From: Polynucleobacter sp. MWH-UH35A
GTDB lineage: Bacteria; Pseudomonadota; Gammaproteobacteria; Burkholderiales; Burkholderiaceae
Length of the DNA: 64,000 nucleotides
NCBI RefSeq assembly: GCF_018687075.1
Contig: NZ_CP061285.1
Location: 1,488,001-1,552,000, forward strand
Reading direction: 5' to 3'
How positions within the stretch are numbered: position 1 is the stretch's first letter; the number at the start of each line of letters is the position of its first letter. Below, piece after piece: positions 53,046-62,448 of the stretch. The position numbers were made by a program, and so were the translations under genes. Below the pieces are notes generated by a model. It did no database searches. It was not told the DNA's origin and worked only from the letters and a program-made list of their open reading frames with translations.

Positions 53046-54111
53046 TGGAACTAGTCTCAACACCTTTGAGACTCACTTTTGCATCGGGATCTACCTGGGT
53101 ACGCATTTGCTCTAATAGCCGCGCGAATGAGTTACTTAATGTGGCTTGCGATTCGGGCGATGCCTCAATAGCAACGTGCACGCTCTCCACAAACTGAGTA
53201 CCAACGACTCTAAATAGACCTAGATTAGGAAGATTAACTTCCATCGTGATCTTGCTGCCTTTTTGCATTTGAGTTGGATCTTGGGGATCTGGTTGCCATG
53301 CATCTTCTCGATATAGGCGACCCTGAACATTAGGCATTAATTGACCCTGCCACAGTAAATCACCACGCAACAACAGCTTTACTGAATCCTGAATGGCTGG
53401 GCTGCTAGTGCTTAGGTTTGAAATCAACTTTTCAGCTTCAGCTGGTATATCAGTCACGCCACTAGCTTGTATGTCACCATCCTCGCTAGCTGGAAACAAA
53501 AGTCTCTTTAATTGATCGGCCGCAAAGATTCCAGAAGTTTGTAAATTTTGGTACAAGACGCTCATGGCGACTTTTGGGTCAGTCGTATTTGCAAGCAGAT
53601 TGTTTGTTGCATTCATCGACCCTGGCCAGTTAACTACAACATTCTGTGCAGAGCTTTTATTGCGAGACTTATCCGCCTTACCTAATTCAGGAACATCTAC
53701 CGCCAAAATATCTGAGAGCAACTGCCCTAGAGCTGCTCCACCCAAGTTATCCATGCGACTCAAGCTTTTGGATAGCAAACTATCAATCTGAGATTGGGAT
53801 GGATTGGCAGCAGCCTCAGCTTGATCAGCGGTAAGGCCAGAAATTTCTAACAACACTGCTTGATCCACAGAGGGCTCAGTTGGTGCCAATGGATTTTTCT
53901 GACCATGCCCAACAGCACTTTTTAGAGCATCTTGCAGTGAACCTCCCGCTGAGGAGTCGACTACTGGCAGAGGCATATTGAGTGCAACTCGGGGATCTAT
54001 AGCTGCAAGGCTTTCTACCACAGCGGGAGCCGCAGGGGGTGAGATTAAATCGTTACGATGAAAATCTACCAGTGGGTTTAAAGGTAAGTTTGGGGGAATA
54101 GGAATTGCCAT
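53038..54111 (-). CDS. Second FliK-like hook-length-control-type protein
   Basis: 357 residues. The N-terminal Pro/Ala/Leu-rich part and a C-terminal Flg_hook-type domain (KITMEVNLPNLGLFRVVGTQ, ESQATLSNSFARLLEQMRTQ) match FliK-like proteins usually paired with FhlB. Whether it works in hook control or is a diverged paralogue cannot be said. It ends in the overlap with the FhlB-like gene. Confidence 0.75.
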   Translation of the reverse strand: MAIPIPPNLPLNPLVDFHRNDLISPPAAPAVVESLAAIDPRVALNMPLPVVDSSAGGSLQDALKSAVGHGQKNPLAPTEPSVDQAVLLEISGLTADQAEAAANPSQSQIDSLLSKSLSRMDNLGGAALGQLLSDILAVDVPELGKADKSRNKSSAQNVVVNWPGSMNATNNLLANTTDPKVAMSVLYQNLQTSGIFAADQLKRLLFPASEDGDIQASGVTDIPAEAEKLISNLSTSSPAIQDSVKLLLRGDLLWQGQLMPNVQGRLYREDAWQPDPQDPTQMQKGSKITMEVNLPNLGLFRVVGTQFVESVHVAIEASPESQATLSNSFARLLEQMRTQVDPDAKVSLKGVETSSNG

Positions 54112-54172
54112 TCTAATCCTCCGTAATTTTTATTAAATTCTTACCTAGGAACAAAAAAACATACTTGCTTCT

Positions 54173-54616
54173 TCAGTAACTTGAGGCTTGTGATGTCTGG
54201 TTCATACTGGGATCGGGAGCGGCCAATCCCACTACCAACTCTTTAGGGGCCAAAGAAACCCAAGCTTCATAGAGTGGGCTCAACACATTAATCACTTCAT
54301 CAACCTTTTCAGGTGATTTAGAAACTCGAGCATTAATAATTTCGCGCAACGACCATTCATAAATTGCCCCAAGATTCAGGGCAACTTCACCGCCAACATC
54401 TGGATTTAAAGCGGCAAGCAGCCCCTGCTGAATCAAATCGTGAGCCTTAGTGAAGGGCTCGACACCATACTCACCATTCTCAAGAGCCCTCTTTGCAACC
54501 TTCAGATGATCAAATATGCGCTCATAAATGAGCACAATCAGATCACCCGGCTCCGCGGCGCTAACCGATGTCTGAACTGAACTATCTGCGTAAGCTCTTG
54601 CTGATCTTGAGGGCAT
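54173..54616 (-). CDS. fliS: FliS, flagellin chaperone
   Basis: 147 residues, helical. RSARAYADSSVQTSVSAAEP with LIVLIYERIFDHLKVAK is the FliS signature. Keeps flagellin export-ready. 8 nt after fliD. Confidence 0.95.
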   Translation of the reverse strand: MPSRSARAYADSSVQTSVSAAEPGDLIVLIYERIFDHLKVAKRALENGEYGVEPFTKAHDLIQQGLLAALNPDVGGEVALNLGAIYEWSLREIINARVSKSPEKVDEVINVLSPLYEAWVSLAPKELVVGLAAPDPSMNQTSQASSY

Positions 54617-54624
54617 TTTTTTAT

Positions 54625-56358
54625 CTACTTGTTATTGTTACTATTAGTTAATGCAGTCAAAGCACTCGTTAAAGAATTACTTGTGACGCTTAGTTGATAA
54701 AGAAGTGTATTTAATGCTGAGTATTGTGTGATGTAATTGTTTTGAATCTTAGCCAACCTATCTTCTAGGTTGGTCTGTTTAGTATTTAAATCGTCAAGCG
54801 CTGAATTCTCATTGGCTATCGTATCCGCGATTAAACCACCGCTACCAGTTACCCCAATCAACCCGTCGATATATTTATTTAAGTAATTTGTATTACTCAC
54901 ATAACCCATTTTTACACCACTTGCTAATTTGGACTGAAGTCCATTTGATTGTGCAGCTGCAAAATTTGTTGAGTTAAATGTAGCAACGCCATCTTTTGCT
55001 AGATCTATTCCTAGATCCTTCAAACTGATTGAACTCACACCGTTAACCCCATATGAAACACCCTTGGCAAAACGTGCCTTAATTTCATTTATAAAGTACA
55101 ACATGGTGGGATTAGCGGCAAATGTCCCGGTTTTCCCAGAGCTCGAATTATGCGAATTGGCGATCATTGACTTATGCGTATCAATGAGGTCGTTATAGGC
55201 TGCGATTAAGCTCTGAATTTTTGTTGATGAGTTATCTGCGCCTTCACTAACATTAATTGTGTAAGTATTCGTGGGGTCAGCCGCCTTTAAAGTAAAAGAT
55301 GCTCCATTAATCACATCAGAGATAGTATTGCTTGATCGTGAGTAAGTTGTACCATCGACCTTAAAACTTGAATTAGTAGCAGTCACAGAGGCCGCTGCGT
55401 CCTTATACACACTGCCTGCACCACTAAACGAAGTGGCACCACCGAGAGACCCAAAATCGCCGACCGTAAGGGCATTATCGGCTCCTGTTGCTGTTCCGCG
55501 TATTGTAAAAATGTAATCTGAGCTGCTGCTTGTTTTCGTCACCGCAGCGCTTGCACCAATCCCCAGGGCATTAATTGCTGTAGCTAATTCGGTAATATCA
55601 ATCTGTAGTCCATTAGCAGGAACCGTCAAATTTCCTAGGGAGATACTTGTTGCGGTTGCCCCACCTATAGATGCACTAGAAATACTTAAGGCATCCCCAT
55701 CTTTAAAGCCACTGCCTACCGAAGTAATTGCGACAGTAAAATTTCCAGAACCATCAACGGTAACGGTTCCATAAGCACCGCCGCCACTAGCCCCAGAAAT
55801 CAGTACATTGGCATAGGTTCCCGCAGTGTAATGGTTTGCTCCAGCAGAAAAAATTTTGGTCGCCAATGTGGATGCTCCGGTATCCGAAGTCTTTTCTTGA
55901 CCAGTCAATCCACCATAAACAGTGTAGGTTGACCCAGAACCAACTTGAATCGTAAATTTCCCATGATCTAGTGGCACTGTGGCAGAGGCAGACGGGAAAT
56001 TTGCGCCAGAAGTGCTTTTGTATGTCAATACAGTGGCTTTAGCAAGTGAAATATTGCTAATGGCATAACTACCAAAAACCGAGCCCGAAATACCTGTGGC
56101 AGAAATAACATCAGGATTTGAAGAGCTAGCATTTAAAACTGAAAAATTACTAGTTGTCTCTAGGCCATCTAATGCTGACTGGAAGCTGGCGATTTTTCCC
56201 TTGATCACACCAAGATCGCTAATAACTGTCTCTTCCTTGGTAATTTTTGCCTGCAGGGCAGTCAAAGGCACTTTTTCAGCCTTCATGAGGGAATCAACGA
56301 TTCCCGCTACGTCAATAGAGGTTGTCGAATTTGCGCTGGAAGTAGAGGAAACAGCCAT
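54625..56358 (-). CDS. fliD: FliD, filament cap
   Basis: 577 residues, long for FliD, with an enlarged middle domain (Thr/Ser/Gly-rich). N-terminus SIDVAGIVDSLMKAEKVPLT and C-terminal LEDRLAKIQNNYITQYSALN match the family. Caps the filament and folds flagellin. Confidence 0.95.
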   Translation of the reverse strand: MAVSSTSSANSTTSIDVAGIVDSLMKAEKVPLTALQAKITKEETVISDLGVIKGKIASFQSALDGLETTSNFSVLNASSSNPDVISATGISGSVFGSYAISNISLAKATVLTYKSTSGANFPSASATVPLDHGKFTIQVGSGSTYTVYGGLTGQEKTSDTGASTLATKIFSAGANHYTAGTYANVLISGASGGGAYGTVTVDGSGNFTVAITSVGSGFKDGDALSISSASIGGATATSISLGNLTVPANGLQIDITELATAINALGIGASAAVTKTSSSSDYIFTIRGTATGADNALTVGDFGSLGGATSFSGAGSVYKDAAASVTATNSSFKVDGTTYSRSSNTISDVINGASFTLKAADPTNTYTINVSEGADNSSTKIQSLIAAYNDLIDTHKSMIANSHNSSSGKTGTFAANPTMLYFINEIKARFAKGVSYGVNGVSSISLKDLGIDLAKDGVATFNSTNFAAAQSNGLQSKLASGVKMGYVSNTNYLNKYIDGLIGVTGSGGLIADTIANENSALDDLNTKQTNLEDRLAKIQNNYITQYSALNTLLYQLSVTSNSLTSALTALTNSNNNK

Positions 56359-56426
56359 TTTTACCTATCTAAATTTCATAATCCAAGCTAAAGTCTTGCA
56401 AGAACTATGCCAATCAAATAAATACT

Positions 56427-56819
56427 CTACGCCCGCTGGCTCACCAGCACGTTATTCATTCTCTGAAAATCCCTGGCCACCTTCAATAATTCCTCAGAAG
56501 GCAGTTGACGAATTAGCTCTCCAGTATCTGGATTGACTACCCGAACTACATGGTAGCCCGTTGTTTCATCTACTGAAAAGTTCAAGTTACGACCCATAGA
56601 CTTCACAAACTCTTGTAAATCAGCAGCGGCTTTTGCCACCGCTTCGCGGGTAGGTCTACTCGTTTCATTAATATTTGAAGGCTTAATTTCAGCCGCAGCA
56701 ACTTTAGATACCACCTCAGCATCAGATCTTGTTTGAAGTGCTTGGGGCGGTGTGCTGGCAGGCTGCATTACGCTGGCGCTAGTAGCGGCGCTATTGTATG
56801 CATTAACTGTTGTGCTCAT
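56427..56819 (-). CDS. flaG: FlaG family protein, copy 1
   Basis: 130 residues: disordered Ala/Ser-rich N-terminus and FlaG domain LQEFVKSMGRNLNFSVDETT with GYHVVRVVNPDTGELIRQLP. FlaG affects filament length. Identical to copy 2 at 58302 over the whole protein. Lies between fliC copy 1 and fliD. Confidence 0.95.
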   Translation of the reverse strand: MSTTVNAYNSAATSASVMQPASTPPQALQTRSDAEVVSKVAAAEIKPSNINETSRPTREAVAKAAADLQEFVKSMGRNLNFSVDETTGYHVVRVVNPDTGELIRQLPSEELLKVARDFQRMNNVLVSQRA

Positions 56820-56845
56820 TCCGAATTCTCCCGTGTACTAACTGC

Positions 56846-56881
56846 TGATGCATAGTGTATTACCCATCACACTATGCATCA
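56846..56881. repeat. 13-bp inverted repeat between fliC and flaG, copy 1
   Basis: Perfect arms TGATGCATAGTGT and ACACTATGCATCA around a 10-nt loop, with no T-run. It can form a transcribed hairpin between fliC and flaG and may process or attenuate the mRNA so flagellin is made in excess. Confidence 0.8.
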
Positions 56882-56891
56882 ACTTATCCCA

Positions 56892-58130
56892 TTACTTCAA
56901 CAAAGACAGAACAATGTTTGGCATCTGATTAGCTTGGGCTAACATTGCTGTTGCAGCCTGTTGCATGATCTGACCCTTCGTCAATTTCGCAGTTTCTGCT
57001 GCAAAATCAGTGTCTGTGATCGCTGAACGTGAGCTCTGTAAGTTAGTGCTATAAGCTTCTAAGTTCTGGTTAATGTAGCTGATACGGTTTTGCAATGCCC
57101 CCATATTAGAACGCTGCTCAGAAACAACGTCTAGGGCTGCATCCACAAAGGTTCCCATCGTACTAAAGGCATTTGCCCAAGTCGCTTGTGCAGTCGAAGT
57201 CGTATAACTGTTAAGCAAGTTAATCTGACCACCCAAATCATTCATTGCCTGGAAGCCACCGGAGGTAGTATCGGTACGCATATTAATTGCATCATAAACC
57301 ACCATATTTGGAGTAGAGGTATCTGAACCACCTTGGAAATAAAGGTCAGGCACTGTGCCGCCAGTTGTGGTGATTACCTTACCATTTAAATCTGTACTTA
57401 ACAATGTCGCCGTTGCTATTGATGTAGCTGTAATATTAAGTGACAAGCCAATTTGATCAAAGTTAATTGTCTTAACACCAGCGGCTGTTCCAGCATAATC
57501 AGTCAACGCTAACGTCTGAGAATACGTTGTACTAGTAACTGCGCCAGCATATGTACTTGTGATAATTGAGGAAGCGGTCAAGTTGCCAGAAGATCCTGCA
57601 AGAGTAAATGTTCCCAGCGCCATGGTATTCGCGGAAACTGAGTTAATAGACCCTGTAGTTGAGGATGTGCCGATGTTTGTACCGCCCGTTGTAATTGATG
57701 CGCTTACAGTTGAAGAAATCAAATTATTTCGGTTGAACTTGGTGCGAGCTGCTGTTGCGTTAATTTCAGTATTTAGTTCGTTAATCTCATCAACGATTTG
57801 AGTACGCTGACTAGCCGATAATGAGCCATCGTAACCTTGGGTTGTTAGTGTTTTAATGCGAAGCAACATATCCTGAATGGTCCCCAAGGAGGTATCTGCA
57901 GTCTGGATCAAATTGGTCGCATCATTCAAGTTACGACGAGATTGATTAACACCATTGATCTGGTTTTGCATGAACTGAGAAATTGCTAGACCAGCAGCGT
58001 CATCCTTAGCGCTATTGATACGTAAACCAGATGATAGGCGCTGTACCGAATTAGCTAAGTTATTTTGGGCATTCGATAAGTTATTTTGCGCATATAACGA
58101 AGCCAAGTTGGTGTTAATTACTGTTGCCAT
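56892..58130 (-). CDS. fliC: Flagellin, copy 1
   Basis: 412 residues. D0/D1 ends are canonical (ATVINTNLASLYAQNNLSNA, RINSAKDDAAGLAISQ, and the C-terminal MLAQANQMPNIVLSLLK). Residues 1-144 and from about 254 to the end are identical to copy 2. The central part is a mosaic: TASSIITSTYAGAVTSTTYS is shared, flanked by diverged stretches. Filament subunit. Confidence 0.97.
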   Translation of the reverse strand: MATVINTNLASLYAQNNLSNAQNNLANSVQRLSSGLRINSAKDDAAGLAISQFMQNQINGVNQSRRNLNDATNLIQTADTSLGTIQDMLLRIKTLTTQGYDGSLSASQRTQIVDEINELNTEINATAARTKFNRNNLISSTVSASITTGGTNIGTSSTTGSINSVSANTMALGTFTLAGSSGNLTASSIITSTYAGAVTSTTYSQTLALTDYAGTAAGVKTINFDQIGLSLNITATSIATATLLSTDLNGKVITTTGGTVPDLYFQGGSDTSTPNMVVYDAINMRTDTTSGGFQAMNDLGGQINLLNSYTTSTAQATWANAFSTMGTFVDAALDVVSEQRSNMGALQNRISYINQNLEAYSTNLQSSRSAITDTDFAAETAKLTKGQIMQQAATAMLAQANQMPNIVLSLLK

Positions 58131-58255
58131 GACATTTTCTCCATGTGTTCTGTCAAATTGAAGCCAATTTCAATAGATTGACCCCCTGTGATTGATTTAA
58201 CGGACAGGATGAAGAAAGTGTTTAGGGGGGCTTAAGGGCTAAATACTCGTATGTA

Positions 58256-58281
58256 AAAAAGCCGCACAAAGGCGGCTTTTT
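58256..58281 (-). terminator. Rho-independent terminator between the two flaG-fliC units
   Basis: A perfect 10-bp stem (58256-58265 with 58272-58281) with a 6-nt loop and a T-rich tail on the minus strand, 20 nt after the stop of flaG copy 2. It lies in the 62-nt spacer that is not part of the duplicated sequence, so the two units are separate transcripts. Confidence 0.85.
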
Positions 58282-58301
58282 GAAAGCATGAAATAAATAC
58301 T

Positions 58302-58694
58302 CTACGCCCGCTGGCTCACCAGCACGTTATTCATTCTCTGAAAATCCCTGGCCACCTTCAATAATTCCTCAGAAGGCAGTTGACGAATTAGCTCTCCAGT
58401 ATCTGGATTGACTACCCGAACTACATGGTAGCCCGTTGTTTCATCTACTGAAAAGTTCAAGTTACGACCCATAGACTTCACAAACTCTTGTAAATCAGCA
58501 GCGGCTTTTGCCACCGCTTCGCGGGTAGGTCTACTCGTTTCATTAATATTTGAAGGCTTAATTTCAGCCGCAGCAACTTTAGATACCACCTCAGCATCAG
58601 ATCTTGTTTGAAGTGCTTGGGGCGGTGTGCTGGCAGGCTGCATTACGCTGGCGCTAGTAGCGGCGCTATTGTATGCATTAACTGTTGTGCTCAT
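58302..58694 (-). CDS. flaG: FlaG family protein, copy 2
   Basis: Identical in protein sequence to the copy at 56427 (130 residues), and located in the same place relative to its own fliC. It differs only in what follows: this copy runs into a terminator, copy 1 into fliD. Confidence 0.95.
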   Translation of the reverse strand: MSTTVNAYNSAATSASVMQPASTPPQALQTRSDAEVVSKVAAAEIKPSNINETSRPTREAVAKAAADLQEFVKSMGRNLNFSVDETTGYHVVRVVNPDTGELIRQLPSEELLKVARDFQRMNNVLVSQRA

Positions 58695-58720
58695 TCCGAA
58701 TTCTCCCGTGTACTAACTGC

Positions 58721-58756
58721 TGATGCATAGTGTATTACCCATCACACTATGCATCA
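58721..58756. repeat. 13-bp inverted repeat between fliC and flaG, copy 2
   Basis: Exact duplicate of the dyad at 56846-56881, at an offset of 1875 bp. Confidence 0.8.
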
Positions 58757-58766
58757 ACTTATCCCA

Positions 58767-59999
58767 TTACTTCAACAAAGACAGAACAATGTTTGGCATC
58801 TGATTAGCTTGGGCTAACATTGCTGTTGCAGCCTGTTGCATGATCTGACCCTTCGTCAATTTCGCAGTTTCTGCTGCAAAATCAGTGTCTGTGATCGCTG
58901 AACGTGAGCTCTGTAAGTTAGTGCTATAAGCTTCTAAGTTCTGGTTAATGTAGCTGATACGGTTTTGCAATGCCCCCATATTAGAACGCTGCTCAGAAAC
59001 AACGTCTAGGGCTGCATCCACAAAGGTTCCCATCGTACTAAAGGCATTTGCCCAAGTCGCTTGTGCAGTCGAAGTCGTATAACTGTTAAGCAAGTTAATC
59101 TGACCACCCAAATCATTCATTGCCTGGAAGCCACCGGAGGTAGTATCGGTACGCATATTAATTGCATCATAAACCACCATATTTGGAGTAGAGGTATCTG
59201 AACCACCTTGGAAATAAAGGTCAGGCACTGTGCCGCCAGTTGTGGTGATTTTTACGGTATTCAGACCAACTGCCAAATCTCCTGCAGCACCACCAGTTAA
59301 GGTTACATTTATTGACAAGCCAATTTGATCAAAGTTAATTGTTTGAACACCACCAGCTTGAGATGTATACCCCGTCAACGCTAACGTCTGAGAATACGTT
59401 GTACTAGTAACTGCGCCAGCATATGTACTTGTGATAATTGAGGAAGCGGTCAATGTACCTCCACTTGTACCAGCAAGTGTAAAGGTGCCAACAGCCATTG
59501 TGTTCGCTGTAACTGAATTTACTACTCCATATGTAGAGGTATTAACAATACTGGTAGCAGTAGTAGTCGCGCTTACAGTTGAAGAAATCAAATTATTTCG
59601 GTTGAACTTGGTGCGAGCTGCTGTTGCGTTAATTTCAGTATTTAGTTCGTTAATCTCATCAACGATTTGAGTACGCTGACTAGCCGATAATGAGCCATCG
59701 TAACCTTGGGTTGTTAGTGTTTTAATGCGAAGCAACATATCCTGAATGGTCCCCAAGGAGGTATCTGCAGTCTGGATCAAATTGGTCGCATCATTCAAGT
59801 TACGACGAGATTGATTAACACCATTGATCTGGTTTTGCATGAACTGAGAAATTGCTAGACCAGCAGCGTCATCCTTAGCGCTATTGATACGTAAACCAGA
59901 TGATAGGCGCTGTACCGAATTAGCTAAGTTATTTTGGGCATTCGATAAGTTATTTTGCGCATATAACGAAGCCAAGTTGGTGTTAATTACTGTTGCCAT
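58767..59999 (-). CDS. fliC: Flagellin, copy 2
   Basis: 410 residues, identical to copy 1 outside about residues 145-253. In the variable part the two copies differ by substitutions and small insertions on either side of a shared island (about 185-210). Its upstream leader is also identical to copy 1 for almost 100 bp, so both probably share the same promoter sequence. Sigma-28 dependence is not clear from the bases. Confidence 0.97.
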   Translation of the reverse strand: MATVINTNLASLYAQNNLSNAQNNLANSVQRLSSGLRINSAKDDAAGLAISQFMQNQINGVNQSRRNLNDATNLIQTADTSLGTIQDMLLRIKTLTTQGYDGSLSASQRTQIVDEINELNTEINATAARTKFNRNNLISSTVSATTTATSIVNTSTYGVVNSVTANTMAVGTFTLAGTSGGTLTASSIITSTYAGAVTSTTYSQTLALTGYTSQAGGVQTINFDQIGLSINVTLTGGAAGDLAVGLNTVKITTTGGTVPDLYFQGGSDTSTPNMVVYDAINMRTDTTSGGFQAMNDLGGQINLLNSYTTSTAQATWANAFSTMGTFVDAALDVVSEQRSNMGALQNRISYINQNLEAYSTNLQSSRSAITDTDFAAETAKLTKGQIMQQAATAMLAQANQMPNIVLSLLK

Positions 60000-60292
60000 G
60001 ACATTTTCTCCATGTGTTCTGTCAAATTGAAGCCAATTTCAATAGATTGACCCCCTGTGATTGATTTAACGGACAGGATGAAGAAAGTGTTTAGGGGAGT
60101 GAGAACGATTATGAAAAAATACATTAAAAACAAGGATTTGCATTATTTTTTGGATATGCTTGAAAATAACTCCAACCTCAAGAATTAAGTTTTATAGCTC
60201 GAATAATGAAAAACTCCAAGGAAATTTTTGCGGCAGTAACTCATTAACTATTGCCGAAAATAATGCAAAAATGTAGTCTCAACTTGTATTTC

Positions 60293-62206
60293 TCATAATT
60301 TATTATTTTTCAGGTCCATAGAAATTCTATTAACTACAGATTCCCAATCATTGGGGCTTAATTGCCGATAGATCCTGAAAGTTGGATACCATGGACTATC
60401 CTGCCTCTCCAACAACCATCGCCAACATGTATCAAAACGATTCATAAGCCATACAGGCTTACCAAGTGCACCTGCTAAGTGCGCCGTTGATGTGTCAACA
60501 GAAATAACAAGATCTAAATTTTCAATCAGTGCCGCAGTATCAGTAAAGTCATTTAGTGAATCAGCATGATTGATAATTTTTGGGCCGTCCCAGTTTTGTA
60601 AATGAAGCATAACTAGTTCTGACTCTGGGAGCTCCCCCTTTTGTAGACTATGGAACTCAATTCCTTCAGTTTTAAAATTCTTTAACTTCGATAATTCAAT
60701 ATTTCTTCTTCGATTTAATGGCCATAATTCTGGCTGATCAGGCCTAAAGCCGCCCGACCAAACCAACCCCACTCTTTTACCATTCCTTGGCCCCAATTTT
60801 TGCTTCCACACCTCAGTTTTTTGTGGATCAGCCTTAAGGTATGGAATTTTGTTTGGAATGCTATCGATTTGGGTGCCTAAAAGGTAGGGGAGGCTCATCA
60901 AGTTACAGTAATAATCGAACAAAGGTGTTATTTCGCCCATCGAAATAATTTGGCCTAAGCCATCTAAATTTCTTAACAAACTCTTAAGGGGTGGCTGGAC
61001 TTCTAAAATAACTTTGGCCCCCATTTCTGACAAAATTTTGACATACCTACAAAACTGAATAGTATCCCCAAGCCCCTGTTCGGCACGCAACAAAATTGTC
61101 TTATCCCTTAATGGTTGCAGGGATCCTAGCCATTCGTATTTTTTTAACTTATTCCGTTCGTAAGTAAAAACTGCTTTTTTCAGATCTAGTCTACTTTCAT
61201 ATTCCCTCCAACCCCTCTCAAAATCTCCGCTACAAAGAAGCAATAAGGCGCGATTCCATATAAAATCAACTTTCGTCGGCTCAAGCTCGATCGCCTTGTT
61301 GTAGTCAGCAAGAGACTGCTCAAATCTCAGCAACCTCTCAGACGCATAAGCCCTATTGAAATAAGCACCTGCATAATTTGGATCAATCGATATTGCCTTG
61401 TCATAACATTTGATTGCATCCTCAACCTCTTCAAGCCTCTCAAGTGCTACACCCTTGTTCTGATATGCCTGCAGGAACTCTGGGTTAATTGCAAGAGCAG
61501 CATCATAACTTTCGATTGCCTCTTTGTATTGCCCCATCTTTTCTAAGGCAACGCCTTTATTACCCAGGGACTCGAAGAATTTTGGTTGTAGCTTTAAAGC
61601 CTTTTCAAAGTAATTAAGGCCAATGTCAGGATTATCCAAATCAACCAAACATAGCCCAAGATTATTAATTGCCTCAATAAAATCAGGCTTAATTGAGATA
61701 GCCCTTTCATAAGCGTTAATAGCCTCTAATAATTTACCCGTCGAATTAAGAAGATTCCCTTTGATGAAAAAACCTAGATGATTGGTTGGACACAGAGAGT
61801 TAAATTTCTCAAGGGCAACAATTGCTTCATTAGATTTTCCAATTTTTGCCAGAATATTCGCTTTATTATAAAAACTTTCTGCAAAATTAGGGTCTAACTC
61901 AATTGCCCTGTCTATGCTGTCAAGCCCTTCTTCAAACTTCCCAAGCCCCTTAAGGGCCATGCCTCTATTACTCCATACGCTAGCTTGCTGATTATTTATC
62001 TTTAGAGCGTCATCGAACTGCCTTAGGGCTTCAGCAAAAGAGTTCTTTTGGAGTGAAATTACCCCCATCAATTGAATGGCATCAAAACACCGAGAATCAA
62101 CCTTAAGAATTTCTTCATAAATCTTCCGAGCATCCTCTAGTGCACCTATCTGATGAAGGGAAACCGCATTGGCCAGTTTTGCCGCAGACTTATCTTGTTT
62201 TTTCAT
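60293..62206 (-). CDS. TPR-glycosyltransferase, likely flagellin-modifying
   Basis: 637 residues. Nine or so TPR repeats fill about residues 5-340 (IELDPNFAESFYNKANILAK, AISIKPDFIEAINNLGLCLV, ALAINPEFLQAYQNKGVALE). A GT-B-like C-terminal domain follows (LLRAEQGLGDTIQFCRYVKI, VGLVWSGGFRPDQPELWPLN, LVISVDTSTAHLAGALGKPV). This architecture is common next to flagellin genes and resembles O-GlcNAc-transferase-like/heptosyltransferase-like enzymes. Placed between fliC copies and a third flagellin, it probably glycosylates flagellin in the cytoplasm; the sugar is unknown. Confidence 0.82.
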   Translation of the reverse strand: MKKQDKSAAKLANAVSLHQIGALEDARKIYEEILKVDSRCFDAIQLMGVISLQKNSFAEALRQFDDALKINNQQASVWSNRGMALKGLGKFEEGLDSIDRAIELDPNFAESFYNKANILAKIGKSNEAIVALEKFNSLCPTNHLGFFIKGNLLNSTGKLLEAINAYERAISIKPDFIEAINNLGLCLVDLDNPDIGLNYFEKALKLQPKFFESLGNKGVALEKMGQYKEAIESYDAALAINPEFLQAYQNKGVALERLEEVEDAIKCYDKAISIDPNYAGAYFNRAYASERLLRFEQSLADYNKAIELEPTKVDFIWNRALLLLCSGDFERGWREYESRLDLKKAVFTYERNKLKKYEWLGSLQPLRDKTILLRAEQGLGDTIQFCRYVKILSEMGAKVILEVQPPLKSLLRNLDGLGQIISMGEITPLFDYYCNLMSLPYLLGTQIDSIPNKIPYLKADPQKTEVWKQKLGPRNGKRVGLVWSGGFRPDQPELWPLNRRRNIELSKLKNFKTEGIEFHSLQKGELPESELVMLHLQNWDGPKIINHADSLNDFTDTAALIENLDLVISVDTSTAHLAGALGKPVWLMNRFDTCWRWLLERQDSPWYPTFRIYRQLSPNDWESVVNRISMDLKNNKL

Positions 62207-62448
62207 ATTTATTTACGCCATTAGCCCAATTACCTTTAGAAGGTGATCATATTTAGTTCAAGTGGTAATGAATTTTTTGAAGACATGCAATTTTCTTGCC
62301 AAAACTGAGGAATATCCCTTAAGTTCACTATTTTTTCAAATTTATGGGCTGTCAAGACCTAGATTTGGGTCATAATCCGGCGCCCCCACTAAACGAATAA
62401 TCAAAATTGTCCGTATAGAATTAACCAATAACTCGCTTAGAGACGGCC

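Larger units (their letters stand above)
56416..58228. repeat. Tandem flaG-fliC duplication, unit 1
   Basis: 1813 bp containing the flaG, dyad, fliC and fliC leader. It matches unit 2 (58291-60097) apparently without change outside the central flagellin segment and ends abruptly at both sides. The 6-bp length difference lies within fliC. Confidence 0.92.
58291..60097. repeat. Tandem flaG-fliC duplication, unit 2
   Basis: 1807 bp, direct repeat of unit 1 with a 62-bp spacer between units that carries a terminator. Junctions are AAATAAATAC on the flaG side and TTTAGGGG on the leader side. Confidence 0.92.

Noticed and set aside
58131..58228. Sigma-28 promoter upstream of fliC
   Set aside because: A TTAAATC and GTCAATCT pair on the minus strand resembles TAAA-N15-GCCGATAA only loosely, so I do not list it as a feature.
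60111..60188. 25-codon plus-strand ORF upstream of fliC copy 2
   Set aside because: GGGGAG lies about 12 nt upstream and the peptide is short and Lys/Asn-rich, as expected from AT-rich sequence. No support beyond that.
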